A stretch of DNA of 64,000 bases, taken from Pedobacter agri PB92. Its GTDB lineage: Bacteria; Bacteroidota; Bacteroidia; Sphingobacteriales; Sphingobacteriaceae. Position 1 is the stretch's first letter; every line of letters starts with the position of its first letter. The translations under genes and the position numbers were made by a program. The notes under the pieces were generated by a model. That model was not told the origin of the DNA and did not search any database. It saw only the letters and a program-made list of their open reading frames with translations. The stretch is taken from contig NZ_AJLG01000001.1 of assembly GCF_000258495.1 (NCBI RefSeq), positions 1-64,000 of the forward strand, written 5' to 3'. Of the stretch, positions 35,457 through 44,920 are shown piece after piece.

Positions 35457-36239
35457 CTAAATAACTTTAGCCTCACGCACCTTTTTCGAGAAGATTTTTG
35501 GGAAAAAGCGTTTGAGCAAAACGGCTCTAGTCTCTTTTCCACCGATGTAGACTTCTTCTTTTTTGGCTTTTACTGCTGTTACAATTTCCGAAGCACAATC
35601 TTTTGCCGACATGGCTGTTTCATGGGCTTCGCCCATTACGTTAAGTGGTTTTCCATCCCCGGTAAGGGCATTATAGGTAACATTTGTTTTGATAAATCCA
35701 GGGCAAATAATTGTTATATCAATATTTTTATCAAAAACTTCTGACCGCACTGAGTCGAAATAGCCATGCAACGCATGTTTTGAGGCTGCATAAGCCGATC
35801 TTAATTTCGTTCCGAATTTGCCTACCAGACTGCTGATGATCACGATTTGACCGCCCCCATTTTTGATCATATTTGGTATAACAGCTTTGCTTAAAGTAAC
35901 TGTTCCCCAAAAATTAGTGCTCATAATTTGTTGTTCGGTCTTCAAATCAGTTTCAAGCGCCAAGCCTCGCTGGCTAACGCCTCCGCTATTAATTAACAAA
36001 TCGATTTTGCCGAAGATTTTAATGGCGTCCTGAGCCTTGCTTTCCAAAATTTCTGTTTCACTTAAATCGAACGGCAGCACGTGTACATTAAACGAGTTTT
36101 GGCAATTTCCCTTTACCCTAAACAACTCATCGCGGTTGCGGCCCGAGAGGATTAACTTGTCTCCGGCTTTGAAATATTCATAAACCAGGGCTTCGCCAAT
36201 TCCTGAGGAGGCACCTGTTATCCAAACAATTTTCGACAT
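35457..36239 (-). CDS. SDR family oxidoreductase
   Basis: A classical short-chain dehydrogenase of 260 aa: cofactor motif TGASSGIG (8-14), NSGG near 84-87 and catalytic Ser136/137, Tyr150, Lys154 (YAASK). The Arg residue after the first strand (SGRNRDE) suggests NADP(H). The C-terminal tail (ETRAVLLKRFFPKIFSKKV) is basic and amphipathic, as in SDRs that associate with membranes (DHRS7-like). The substrate is unknown, possibly a lipid-linked ketone or alcohol. It lies between hemW and the cupin trio on the same strand. Confidence 0.92.
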   Translation of the reverse strand: MSKIVWITGASSGIGEALVYEYFKAGDKLILSGRNRDELFRVKGNCQNSFNVHVLPFDLSETEILESKAQDAIKIFGKIDLLINSGGVSQRGLALETDLKTEQQIMSTNFWGTVTLSKAVIPNMIKNGGGQIVIISSLVGKFGTKLRSAYAASKHALHGYFDSVRSEVFDKNIDITIICPGFIKTNVTYNALTGDGKPLNVMGEAHETAMSAKDCASEIVTAVKAKKEEVYIGGKETRAVLLKRFFPKIFSKKVREAKVI

Positions 36240-36324
36240 ATACTTTAATTATTAAATTCTGAATACTTAAATATTGATCTCAATTATGCTTCAACTTTGT
36301 TCCTCATCATTGAGTTATCCGAAC

Positions 36325-37455
36325 TCATTCCTTAATGATAAACAATTCAGCGGCGATATGGTCAGCAAAGAGCTTTCCATTTTGGCTTAATTTAATGGTA
36401 TCCTTCTCGAGGATCAACCAGTCTTTATCTTCAAAACCTCGAAGGTTTTGAATGGTTTCCTCAAAAAAATCTTTCCCAAAGTCGTTGGCGATTTTCTTTA
36501 AATCTATACCCCACATTGTTCTCAAGGAAGTCATCATATATTCATTGAAACGATCTTCTATGCTAAGCGTTTCAATAACTTCCGGCAACTTATTTCTTTC
36601 CAGGGCATCTATGTACATGGCGTTGTTTGCCGGGTTCATATATCTGTTTTGCCCATCAAAACCATGTGCTGATGGGCCAATGCCGATGTAATTAATGCCT
36701 CGCCAATAGTTGGTGTTATGAATAGCATAGCAGTTTGGCTTAGCAAAATTTGAAATTTCATAATGATCAAATCCTGATGCCGTTAATTTGTTCATTAAGA
36801 TTACAAACTGCTCGGCACTTTGATGATCGTTAACCGGTATTTGCTTTTTAGTTTTAATGGCATGAGCCAGAGCTGTTCTGGGTTCAACAGTCAACGCGTA
36901 AGCGGAAATATGTGGAACATTTAACTCAATCGCTTTGTCGATATTACTGAGCCACTTCGTGTCCGTTAACAATGGGTAGCCATAAATCAGATCGAGCGTC
37001 AAATTTTCAAAACCGGCATCTTGACTTCTCTTTATAGCATTTTCCCCTTCACTGGCATGATGTGCCCGGTTCATCCAGGTCAAATCCTCATCAAAAAAAG
37101 ATTGGATGCCAACACTGAACCGATTCACGGGTAACTGCTTTAGTTCTTTTAATTTTTGTGCGGTCAAATCATCAGGATTGGCCTCCATGGTAATTTCGGC
37201 ATTCGAATCTATCTGATAATTTTGAGTAATGGTATCAAAAATCTTTTGTAGTGCAGCCTGCGATAAAATAGATGGGGTTCCTCCTCCAAAATAGATACTA
37301 CCAACCTGCCCCGGTATTCGGTTTTTCTTCATTTTAATTTCTTTACAAATGGCTTCAACCATCTCATCAGCATATTTTAAAGATGTACTGAAATGGAAAT
37401 CGCAATAATGGCAAGCCTTTTTGCAAAAAGGAATATGGATGTAGATACCGGACAT
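36325..37455 (-). CDS. hemW: HemW, radical SAM heme chaperone
   Basis: The 376-aa protein has the radical SAM cluster CKKACHYCDF with Cys11, Cys15 and Cys18 (CxxxCxxC, followed by Phe as in HemW rather than the HemN form). It also has GGGTPS, EANPDD and the C-terminal HemN/HemW domain. HemW binds heme and delivers it to respiratory proteins; it is often annotated as a coproporphyrinogen oxidase-like protein, but oxidase activity is not expected. Divergent from the DUF4271-hemD pair, which also belongs to tetrapyrrole biology. Confidence 0.93.
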   Translation of the reverse strand: MSGIYIHIPFCKKACHYCDFHFSTSLKYADEMVEAICKEIKMKKNRIPGQVGSIYFGGGTPSILSQAALQKIFDTITQNYQIDSNAEITMEANPDDLTAQKLKELKQLPVNRFSVGIQSFFDEDLTWMNRAHHASEGENAIKRSQDAGFENLTLDLIYGYPLLTDTKWLSNIDKAIELNVPHISAYALTVEPRTALAHAIKTKKQIPVNDHQSAEQFVILMNKLTASGFDHYEISNFAKPNCYAIHNTNYWRGINYIGIGPSAHGFDGQNRYMNPANNAMYIDALERNKLPEVIETLSIEDRFNEYMMTSLRTMWGIDLKKIANDFGKDFFEETIQNLRGFEDKDWLILEKDTIKLSQNGKLFADHIAAELFIIKE

Positions 37456-37520
37456 TGCTGCAAAGATACAGCATATTCTAAATCCATTTATTTTCTTTAG
37501 GTAAACAATGATTATTCAAC

Positions 37521-37528
37521 TACTTTTG
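37521..37528 (+). promoter_or_regulatory. Putative promoter -7 element of DUF4271-hemD
   Basis: TACTTTTG matches TANNTTTG. It lies 25 nt before the ATG at 37554. No clear -33 TTTG is seen. Confidence 0.4.
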
Positions 37529-37553
37529 CAAGCTTAAAGTTTTGATTCAAAGC

Positions 37554-38531
37554 ATGCCGAAATTCGCTTTCATTTTATTTACGTTTTTATTGTGGGGAAA
37601 TATAACAGCTGCACAACAAACTCCCGTGAATATTGATTCTACATCGGTAGTGAAGTATCAATATCGAAGATATCGGCTGGATTCGGCAGCAATTGCCCGG
37701 CAAAAATTTGTAACAGATTCTATTGTAAAACACACCTGGGCACTGCCAGACAGTTTAATTAAGAAAACTATTTTACTGGATAGTGTTGAGAAAGAATATC
37801 TTTTTCCTTCACTCGATTTAATAGCCTGGCATAAAAAATATCAATACCTAAAGAAAAAGGCAAATCCTTACCAGTTAGGTTCTCAAATTCCTAAAGGCAA
37901 TGTAGGTTTGCTGGGCTTTATTTTTGCCATGCTTGTGATTTTTGCCATTTTAAAAAATGCATTTTCAAAGCAATTGTCGGCAATTGTACAGTCATTCTTC
38001 AGTAACCGTATTTTAAATAATATAAACAAAGAGGATAACCTATTCAGTTCCTGGCCATTCTTGTTGCTGTTTGTTCAGTTCGGGTTTGTATTCGGAATGT
38101 TTTTCTTTTTGGTGGCACAATGGCGGGATATGTACCAGGCAAAAGAAGGATTTCGGTTTTTCTTTACGATTTCACTCACGATTATTGGTTTTTATGCGTT
38201 GAAACTTGTCGTTTTAAGGTTTCTAGGTTTTCTGTTTAATGTACAAAAACCAGTTGGAGAATACATTTCGATATTGTACCTCAGTTATTTCAATGCATCT
38301 TTACTTTTTATTCCTTTAGTAGTGGCATTTGCGTTATCACCCCTTAAATATGGCGAGGTATATATTGTATTGGCGGTCTTATTGTTAGGGGTTATTTTTG
38401 CCTTTCAACTTCTCCGGGCTGGAGTTACTATACTTTCTAATAATAAGTTTTCTAGAATGCATTTAATTTTGTACTTTTGCGCCCTCGAAATATGTCCTAT
38501 TTTAATACTAATTAAAACGATAGGATTGTAG
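37554..38531 (+). CDS. DUF4271 membrane protein
   Basis: A 325-aa protein with an N-terminal signal sequence (KFAFILFTFLLWGNITAAQ), a periplasmic segment of about 100 residues, and then about seven hydrophobic spans beginning at GLLGFIFAMLVIFAILK. This matches DUF4271, a Bacteroidetes family found next to hemD, and the pairing is seen here with a 14-nt gap. The function is unknown. I use the ATG at 37554; an in-frame TTG at 37542 would lengthen the signal by four residues. Confidence 0.85.
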   Translation: MPKFAFILFTFLLWGNITAAQQTPVNIDSTSVVKYQYRRYRLDSAAIARQKFVTDSIVKHTWALPDSLIKKTILLDSVEKEYLFPSLDLIAWHKKYQYLKKKANPYQLGSQIPKGNVGLLGFIFAMLVIFAILKNAFSKQLSAIVQSFFSNRILNNINKEDNLFSSWPFLLLFVQFGFVFGMFFFLVAQWRDMYQAKEGFRFFFTISLTIIGFYALKLVVLRFLGFLFNVQKPVGEYISILYLSYFNASLLFIPLVVAFALSPLKYGEVYIVLAVLLLGVIFAFQLLRAGVTILSNNKFSRMHLILYFCALEICPILILIKTIGL

Positions 38532-38545
38532 CTGGAAAAAGGAAA

Positions 38546-39316
38546 ATGCAAGAAAAGAACGACTCTAGAATTCGCAAAGTGAAAAGTATTTTGGTTACTT
38601 TACCAAAACCTGAAACAGAAAAATCTCCTTATTACGACTTGGCCAAGAAGCACAATTTAAAAGTTGACTTTAGGTCTTTTATCCACGTTGAAGGTGTGCC
38701 TGCAAGGGACTTCAGGAAGGATAAAATTAATCTTGCCGACTTTACGGCTGTTATTTTTACAAGTCGCAATGCTGCAGATCATTTTTTCAGAATTTGTGAA
38801 GAAATGCGTTATGATGTTCCGGCTGAATTAAAATATTTTTGTCTGTCTGAAACTATAGCTTTGTATTTGCAGAAATATATTCAGTATAGAAAGCGCAAGA
38901 TCTTCTTTGGAAAACAAACGGCTGCTGACTTAGCAGAAGTATTGAAGAAGCATGCAAATGAGAAGTTTTTATATCCTTGCTCTGATGTCGCAACAGAGGA
39001 TACTATGAAGTTCCTTGAAAAAAGTGGTTATGATTTTACTCCGGCTGTGCTTTTCAGGACCGTAGTGAGTGATTTATCGGATTTAGCGGAGGTTTTTTAT
39101 GATGTAATTGCCTTCTTTAGTCCTTCAAGTATTCAATCGTTGTTTAAAAATTTCCCTGACTTTAAACAGAATAATACACGTATTGCAGCTTTCGGAGTAA
39201 ACACAAGTAAAGCCTGTACAGATATGGATTTGATTGTTGATATAGCAGCGCCAACCCCCGGCGTACCTTCTATGACCATGGCTATTGAAAACTATATCAA
39301 AACATCTAATAAATAA
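38546..39316 (+). CDS. hemD: Uroporphyrinogen-III synthase
   Basis: HemD closes and inverts ring D of hydroxymethylbilane to form uroporphyrinogen III, the branch point for heme and B12. The family is very variable; support comes from the two-lobed layout with ILVTLPKPETEKSPYYDLAKKH at the start, IFTSRNAADHFF (TSxNA motif) in the first lobe, YPCSDVATED and the AFFSPSSIQSLF (FxSPSxv) segment in the second lobe. Length is 256 aa. The gene follows DUF4271, its usual neighbour, and precedes gldK, as in other Bacteroidetes genomes. Confidence 0.88.
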   Translation: MQEKNDSRIRKVKSILVTLPKPETEKSPYYDLAKKHNLKVDFRSFIHVEGVPARDFRKDKINLADFTAVIFTSRNAADHFFRICEEMRYDVPAELKYFCLSETIALYLQKYIQYRKRKIFFGKQTAADLAEVLKKHANEKFLYPCSDVATEDTMKFLEKSGYDFTPAVLFRTVVSDLSDLAEVFYDVIAFFSPSSIQSLFKNFPDFKQNNTRIAAFGVNTSKACTDMDLIVDIAAPTPGVPSMTMAIENYIKTSNK

Positions 39317-39344
39317 TACATTCAATAATTTATTTTCAGTCAAC

Positions 39345-39393
39345 ACAATAAAAGCGTAACTTTGCTGTTATAAGAAGGTTACGCTTTTATTGT
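39345..39393. terminator. Terminator between hemD and gldK
   Basis: ACAATAAAAGCGTAAC (39345-39360) and its perfect reverse complement (39378-39393) form a 16-bp stem, with an internal T4 at the foot. It separates hemD from the gld operon. Confidence 0.75.
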
Positions 39394-39538
39394 AACAGAA
39401 ATATTAGGCGAATTAGTGCTGGTAACTACAGCTATTTGCTTTAAACAAACGATTTAACTTAAAATATTTGCAATTGTTGATAATTTCAATGATTTTTGAT
39501 AAAATTGCTCCTAACGTGCTTTGCACACTATATTTAAT

Positions 39539-40864
39539 ATGAAGAAAATCTACCTTCTAGCTATTGTGGGTATAACTGTATTGCTAGCAAGTTGTGGTCA
39601 TGGTGGCCAGGGCGAGTTAGTTGGTGCATACAACCGAAAATTCAAAAACAACAGAATTCCTTTAGGCATGGTTTATATTCCGCCAGGCCACACTCCGCTC
39701 GGTGGATCTGATGAAGATATTACTTTTTCGCAAAATGGTCCGAGTAGGATGACTACCATCCCAGCTTTTTTCATGGATCAAACTGAGATCTCAAACGCAG
39801 AGTATCGTCAATTTACCAATTGGGTTCGTGATTCAATTGCAATTGCCATGATGGGAAATCCTCAGCAGTTTATGATGACACCGAGAGGTAATGCAGCGGC
39901 TCAGGTTGGTGGAGAGAAATACATTGATTGGAGGAGGGTTGGTCAAAACGGCGCCAATATCTGGCGTAATAGAGGTAGAGGAGCTAACGGTGCTCAGGCA
40001 AGCCAGTTAGACGGCATGTATTATTCTGGTTTAGATGCATTACCTGGCAAAAAGGAAATCGATGTACGTAAGTTGGAGTATTCATATGCAGAATTAAATA
40101 TGGATAAAGCTGCTTTAGGACATAAAAATCCGAACAGCAAACGCCAGGATTATATTGACAGGTATACTGTTGCCATTTACCCTGATACAATGGTTTGGAA
40201 AACAGATTATTCTTATTCAATGAATGATCCGATGGTACGTGCTTACTATAGTCACCCATCTTATGATGATTATCCTGTTGTGGGTGTAAGTTGGGAGCAG
40301 GCAAAAGCATTTTCTCAGTGGAGAACAAGATTGTATGATGGCGTAGCGCAAGCGAGAAAAATGCCGGTAGGCTCTAGATCTGATTACAGATTGCCAGCTG
40401 AAACGGAATTTGAATATGCAGCAAGAGGTGGTAACACTAAAACAAAATATCCATGGGGCGGACCTTACATCAGAAATACCAAAGGATGTTTACAGGCAAA
40501 CTTTAAACCGGGTCGTGGAGATTATTCTAGCGATGGTGGAATTTACACGGTAGGAGTAAGATCATATTTTCCAAACGATTACGGTTTATATAACATGGCT
40601 GGAAATGTTTCAGAATGGACGATTACTGCTTACAATAAAGGTGCTGCTCCGTTACTTCATGATTTAAGTCCGAACTTTACTTACGATGCCAGTGCTGGAG
40701 ACAGTAAATACAAAAAACGTAAAATAGTTAAAGGGGGCTCTTGGAAGGATACAGGTTATTTCTTACAGAACGCCGTTTCTACCTACGAATATCAGGACAC
40801 CCAAAGATCATACATTGGTTTTAGATGCGTTTCATCTTACCCAGGTACCGATTTAAGAAATTAA
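39539..40864 (+). CDS. gldK: Type IX secretion / gliding lipoprotein GldK
   Basis: GldK (PorK) is an outer-membrane lipoprotein that, with GldN, forms the ring of the type IX secretion system. The 441-aa product has a lipobox (LLASCG, Cys19) and a formylglycine-generating-enzyme (SUMF1) fold: MVYIPPGHTPLGGSDEDITF, DYPVVGVSWEQAKAFSQW, YRLPAETEFEYAARGG, YGLYNMAGNVSEWT and the final FRCVSS. The start at 39539 gives the proper lipoprotein signal; an earlier in-frame start is unlikely. First gene of gldKLMN. Confidence 0.96.
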   Translation: MKKIYLLAIVGITVLLASCGHGGQGELVGAYNRKFKNNRIPLGMVYIPPGHTPLGGSDEDITFSQNGPSRMTTIPAFFMDQTEISNAEYRQFTNWVRDSIAIAMMGNPQQFMMTPRGNAAAQVGGEKYIDWRRVGQNGANIWRNRGRGANGAQASQLDGMYYSGLDALPGKKEIDVRKLEYSYAELNMDKAALGHKNPNSKRQDYIDRYTVAIYPDTMVWKTDYSYSMNDPMVRAYYSHPSYDDYPVVGVSWEQAKAFSQWRTRLYDGVAQARKMPVGSRSDYRLPAETEFEYAARGGNTKTKYPWGGPYIRNTKGCLQANFKPGRGDYSSDGGIYTVGVRSYFPNDYGLYNMAGNVSEWTITAYNKGAAPLLHDLSPNFTYDASAGDSKYKKRKIVKGGSWKDTGYFLQNAVSTYEYQDTQRSYIGFRCVSSYPGTDLRN

Positions 40865-40905
40865 ACCAAAGAAAAACTAAAACTAAAGAAAAACATCAAA
40901 ATTTT

Positions 40906-41715
40906 ATGGCAGCAAAGAAACAACCAAGCTGGTTACACGTAGCGATTTCATGGGGAGCAAGTATTGTAATTGTAGGGGCTTTATTCAAAATCCTTCATAT
41001 TGGAGGAATTGTAGGTAACTACATGATTGGTATCGGTCTTGGTGTAGAAGCGATATTATTCTTCTTAACAGGATTTTTTCCGCCAGAACCAGAACCAGCA
41101 TGGGAAAGAGTGTACCCAGAGTTAAAAGAAGATTACAAGGGCGAATTGCCGACCGTATCTGCTAGACCAGTTGCAGCACCTGTTTCAGCAGGAAATACTG
41201 CAGCATTAGATAAGTTATTAACTGATGCTAAAATTGGACCGGAATTAATCGAAAGTTTAGGATCAGGTTTGCGTACATTTGGTGATAAAGTAGCTACTAT
41301 TTCAAATGTTGCTGATGCATCAACTGCTACAAATGAATTTACAAGCAAAGTAAAAACGGCTTCTGCTGGTTTTGATAACTTAAGTGCTTCTTTTGAAAAG
41401 GCAACAGCTAACTTAAAAGCAATGGGTGAAAGCAACGTAGATTCTCAGGCTTATCACGATCAGGTAAATAATTTAGCAAAGAATTTGTCAGCGCTAAATG
41501 CAGTGTATGAATTAGAGTTACAAGATTCTAGCGCACACTTAAAATCGATGAATAAATTCTATTCTAACCTATCTTTAACCATGCAGAACTTCAATGAATC
41601 GATGGAAGATTCTAAACAGTTTAAAGAAGAGGTGAATAAGTTGGCTAAAAACTTAGCTTCACTTAACTCGATTTATGGCAATATGTTATCGGCCATGAAC
41701 GGCCCACGTGTATAA
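40906..41715 (+). CDS. gldL: Type IX secretion motor protein GldL
   Basis: GldL and GldM form the proton-driven inner-membrane motor that powers type IX secretion. The 269-aa protein has two N-terminal membrane spans (VAISWGASIVIVGALFKILH and MIGIGLGVEAILFFLTGF) with the conserved Lys/His in span 1 and a Glu in span 2 that fits the proton path. It continues as a long cytoplasmic, coiled-coil region. The family start is AAKKQPSWLH, so ATG 40906 is used. It is 41 nt after gldK and 42 nt before gldM. Confidence 0.95.
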   Translation: MAAKKQPSWLHVAISWGASIVIVGALFKILHIGGIVGNYMIGIGLGVEAILFFLTGFFPPEPEPAWERVYPELKEDYKGELPTVSARPVAAPVSAGNTAALDKLLTDAKIGPELIESLGSGLRTFGDKVATISNVADASTATNEFTSKVKTASAGFDNLSASFEKATANLKAMGESNVDSQAYHDQVNNLAKNLSALNAVYELELQDSSAHLKSMNKFYSNLSLTMQNFNESMEDSKQFKEEVNKLAKNLASLNSIYGNMLSAMNGPRV

Positions 41716-41757
41716 TTTATCTAGTTTTTAATTTTTAGAAAAAAAGCTACATAAAAC

Positions 41758-43292
41758 ATGGCAGGCGGAAAAGAAACAACAAGGCAGCGGATGATCAATA
41801 TCATGTATTTGGTATTGTTAGCTATGCTTGCCTTAAACGTATCAGATACAATTTTAGATGCATTCAAAAATATCAATGATAGTTTGGATACTTCTAAAAA
41901 CAATGTAAACACCAGTATAAATCAGCTTTTTTCTGCATTCGAAAATTCGAAGTTGAAAGAAGAGCCTGCTCGAGCACAGCCTATTTACGAAAGGGCTAAG
42001 CAAGCACAGGCTGCTGCTGATGAGTTAAACAACTACATTGAAAACATCAAAAAAGAAGTTTACAACAGCTGGCGATGGAATTGATCCAGAAACGGATGAT
42101 TTAGTAAACAGATCTAATCAGGATATTGCTCAGAATATCATGATTAACCAGAAAAAGGCTACGCAGCTTAAGGACAAAATTAACGCGACAAGAGAGAAAT
42201 TAATTTCATTGTTAGATCCTGCGGATCGTGCAAACGTTGCTTTCTCTCTAGAAGCTAAAGATCCGGTTAGAAAAAGAAAAGGTAATTGGCAGGAAACTTA
42301 TTTTGGAGAGGGAACGCCTTTAACGGCTGCAATGACAATTTTAACAAAACTACAAGCTGATACAAAAAAATGCAGAGGCGGAAGTGGTTAAAAAGTTGTT
42401 TGGAAATATGGATAAGGCACAGGTAAATTTAGATCAGTTTGCAGCGGTAGCTGTGGCACCTACATCTTATGTAATCCAGGGTCAGCCGTATACAGCAGAG
42501 GTGTTTTTAACGGCAAGCGATTCAAGATCTACTCCTGATATCTCGGTTAACGGAAATAAACTATCTATCAAAGAAGGTAAAGGAACTTACACAGGTGGAA
42601 CAAGCAGTGTTGGTGAATTTACATGGGTGGGTACAATTCGTGTTCGTCAAACTGACGGGCAGGTTAAAGAATACAAAACCCAGCCACAAAAATATCAGGT
42701 AGCAAAACCATCTGCTACGGTTTCATCAACAAAAATGAATGTAATTTATGCAGGTATTCCGAATCCATTTACAGTTTCGGCAGCAGGATTTCCGTTAGAA
42801 AGTGTTCGTGCTACTATTTCAGCTGGATCAATGTCTGGCTCAAATGGAAATTACAACGTTAACGTTTCAGGTGGTCAGGTTGGAAGTGAAGTGTCTATTA
42901 ACGTAAGCGCAACAAATGCAGGTAAAACGGTTAGCCTAGGTGCTCAGAAATTCAGGGTAAAAGCTATTCCTAAGCCGGTTGCAAAAGTTGGTGGAAGAGC
43001 GGGCGGCGATATTGCGTCAGTTCAGTTAAAAAGCGAATCAGAAATCGAAGCAGATTTAGATGATTTTCCTTTTGATGTTAAATTTAAAATTCAGCGTTAC
43101 AAGTTAACGGTAATTAAACCACGTTCAGACGCGGTGACTATTTCTGGTAGTGGAGGAAGTTTTGCAGGTGCTGTAAAAGCTGCAATCAATTCTGTAACGC
43201 CGGGCACCAGAGTATTTTTTGAAGATATCGTTTCTGTGGGTCCTGATGGCCGCCAGAATGTTTTACCTTCATTAGCATTCAATGTTAAATAA
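41758..43292 (+). CDS. gldM: Type IX secretion motor protein GldM, two frameshifts here
   Basis: GldM spans from the inner-membrane motor across the periplasm toward the GldKN ring. The N-terminus has GGKETTRQRMINIMYLVLLAMLALNVS, the single span of the family. The frame breaks twice. Near 42059-42061 removing one T from the T3 run gives KKEVTTAGDGIDPET. At 42364-42370 removing one A from the A7 run gives DTKNAEAEVVKKLF. Rejoined, the protein has 510 aa, close to the usual ~513, with the C-terminal beta domains (VAPTSYVIQGQPYTAEVF; VMYAGIPNPF-type VIYAGIPNPFTV). As gldM is a core gene, sequencing error is likely, although a T3 error is less typical than one in A7. Confidence 0.93.
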
Positions 43293-43299
43293 GAAGAAG

Positions 43300-44208
43300 A
43301 TGAAAAGGATTGTAAGCATCATTGTTTTAGGTTTATGTACATCACTGGCTTTCGCTCAAAAAAAGCCGACGAAGCTGGCACCTAAAAAAGCTGCTGTTAC
43401 TTCGGCACCTGTTGCAGATACCGTAGCAGCTCCTGTTAAAGTTGCTAAGAAAAAGCTAAAAGTACCGCCTAAAGATGGTTTTTATGCTCGTAGAGATATT
43501 GATAGCACAGAGATGGTGCCACTGGCCGAGGTGCGTGACGAGGATGTATTTTACGCAAAACGTATCTGGAGAGAAATTGATTTAAGAGATACAGTTAATT
43601 CTGCGTTGAAATCTCCGAAATCGAGATTGATTGATGTATTATTATCGGCAATCAAGTCGGAAGAACTAACTGCGTATGCCCCGATTGACAGTGTTTTAAA
43701 TGAGGATGATGCATTTAATACGCCTATGACAGCTGATTCTGCAAGAATGGCTGCCGCAGGAACTGTTGAGGTTACAGATGCTAAAGCAGGTACAGTAAAA
43801 ACCGTAGCGAATGATCTCAATCCAGAATCATTTTTAAAATTCAGAATTAAAGAAGATTGGATTTTTGATGTGAAACGTTCCATCTTCGAACCACGTATTG
43901 TTGGTATTGCTCCAATGAAATATAACGAAGTTTCGAAACAATGGCAACCGGTTTTCTGGGTATACTATCCTGAAGCCCGCGAAATATTAACTAAAAAACG
44001 TTTAATTAACACCAATAACGATGCTTCTTCTTTGAGTTTTGACGATTTCTTTATTCGTCGCCTATTTAGTAGCTACATTGTAAAAGAATCTAATCCAGGA
44101 GATAACAAACTTAGAGACATTATTACGGACCCTAGACAGCGATTGTACGAATCAGAACGGATTAAAAAATCTGTTCTTGATTATGAACAGGGACTTTGGG
44201 AATATTAG
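43300..44208 (+). CDS. gldN: Type IX secretion / gliding protein GldN
   Basis: GldN (PorN) is the periplasmic partner of GldK in the type IX ring. The 302-aa product has a signal peptide (VSIIVLGLCTSLAFAQ), a Lys/Ala/Pro-rich linker and the GldN domain: VFYAKRIWREIDLRDTVN, SKSRLIDVLL-type KSPKSRLIDVLLSAI, EDWIFDVKRSIFEPRIVGIAP and VFWVYYPEAREIL. The ATG at 43300 gives the proper signal; it lies 7 nt after the gldM stop. The operon ends in a strong hairpin. Confidence 0.95.
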   Translation: MKRIVSIIVLGLCTSLAFAQKKPTKLAPKKAAVTSAPVADTVAAPVKVAKKKLKVPPKDGFYARRDIDSTEMVPLAEVRDEDVFYAKRIWREIDLRDTVNSALKSPKSRLIDVLLSAIKSEELTAYAPIDSVLNEDDAFNTPMTADSARMAAAGTVEVTDAKAGTVKTVANDLNPESFLKFRIKEDWIFDVKRSIFEPRIVGIAPMKYNEVSKQWQPVFWVYYPEAREILTKKRLINTNNDASSLSFDDFFIRRLFSSYIVKESNPGDNKLRDIITDPRQRLYESERIKKSVLDYEQGLWEY

Positions 44209-44244
44209 AAAAAAAAGCTTCGATGAAAATCGAAGCTTTTTTTT
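44209..44244. terminator. Bidirectional terminator after gldN
   Basis: AAAAAAAAGCTTCGAT, tetraloop GAAA, then ATCGAAGCTTTTTTTT: a perfect 16-bp inverted repeat with A8/T8 ends, between the convergent gldN and SprT-like genes. Confidence 0.93.
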
Positions 44245-44265
44245 GCTTTACTACGCTGTTGTGAT

Positions 44266-44874
44266 TTAATTTATTACAAAAACCTCCGCCAGTGGATTAA
44301 AAAGATATATTCGTTTATCATCCAGGCAAACACAGCGGTAACGTTTTCTAATACGTTCGCCTTTGGTGAAACGGCGGCCATCCTTGATTTTGAAAATGGT
44401 ATTTACAGGAAGTTGTTCTAAATGCAACGTTTCAGTTTGATCAGAATCATACTTCTTTAACGCTCTAGACAAATGCAAATCAGAACAGCTTGAAGCTGCT
44501 GGATTAGACATATAGTTATCAATAGCTTTATGAATATCGTCAGGAAAAATGTTCATTTCAAAAAACGGAACCATCATCCGCTGAAAGTTTTTCTTCCATT
44601 CTCCACCATGTGGTTTTACTTTGTTCTTGAAATCGTTCCAGGTTAAAAGATGTGCAAATTCATGAACTGTAGTCACCAGAAAAGCATAATGATTCAAATT
44701 AAAATTTACTGAAATCCGATGTCCTTTATCGCGGTAAGGATGGCGGTAATCTCCAAGTTTGGTAGAACGGGTTTTAGCGATTTTAAATTCGCACTGAAAA
44801 TAATCTATCCATTTTGCAATTAGCGGCGCCGCCTGAGCCGGCATATATTGCGCTAATAAATCAACTTTCTCCAT
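44266..44874 (-). CDS. SprT-like zinc metalloprotease domain protein
   Basis: The 202-aa protein matches the SprT-like fold: a helix leading to TTVHEFAHLLTW, with the zinc motif HEFAH at residues 71-75 and a further His (KPHGGEWKKNF) downstream. A C-terminal region carries HLSRALKKYDSD and RFTKGERIRKRYRCVCLDDKRIYLF, a possible zinc-ribbon remnant. Eukaryotic SPRTN cuts DNA-protein crosslinks; the bacterial role is not known. The start codon directly abuts a CTTTGCGGTTAA repeat on the minus strand, which would supply its 5' UTR. Confidence 0.87.
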   Translation of the reverse strand: MEKVDLLAQYMPAQAAPLIAKWIDYFQCEFKIAKTRSTKLGDYRHPYRDKGHRISVNFNLNHYAFLVTTVHEFAHLLTWNDFKNKVKPHGGEWKKNFQRMMVPFFEMNIFPDDIHKAIDNYMSNPAASSCSDLHLSRALKKYDSDQTETLHLEQLPVNTIFKIKDGRRFTKGERIRKRYRCVCLDDKRIYLFNPLAEVFVIN

Positions 44875-44919
44875 TTAACCGCAAAGTTCGCAAAGTTTTT
44901 CGCAAAGAAACAAAGAAAA
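44875..44919 (-). repeat. Left inverted repeat bracketing the GxxExxY gene
   Basis: TTAACCGCAAAG (44875-44886) then TTCGCAAAG and CGCAAAGAAAC. The terminal 12-mer is the exact reverse complement of 45346-45357; inner parts match more loosely. Confidence 0.7.
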
Positions 44920-44920
44920 G

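Noticed and set aside
43551-43883. 110-codon frame antisense to gldN
   Set aside because: gldN is well supported; the antisense frame has no independent evidence.
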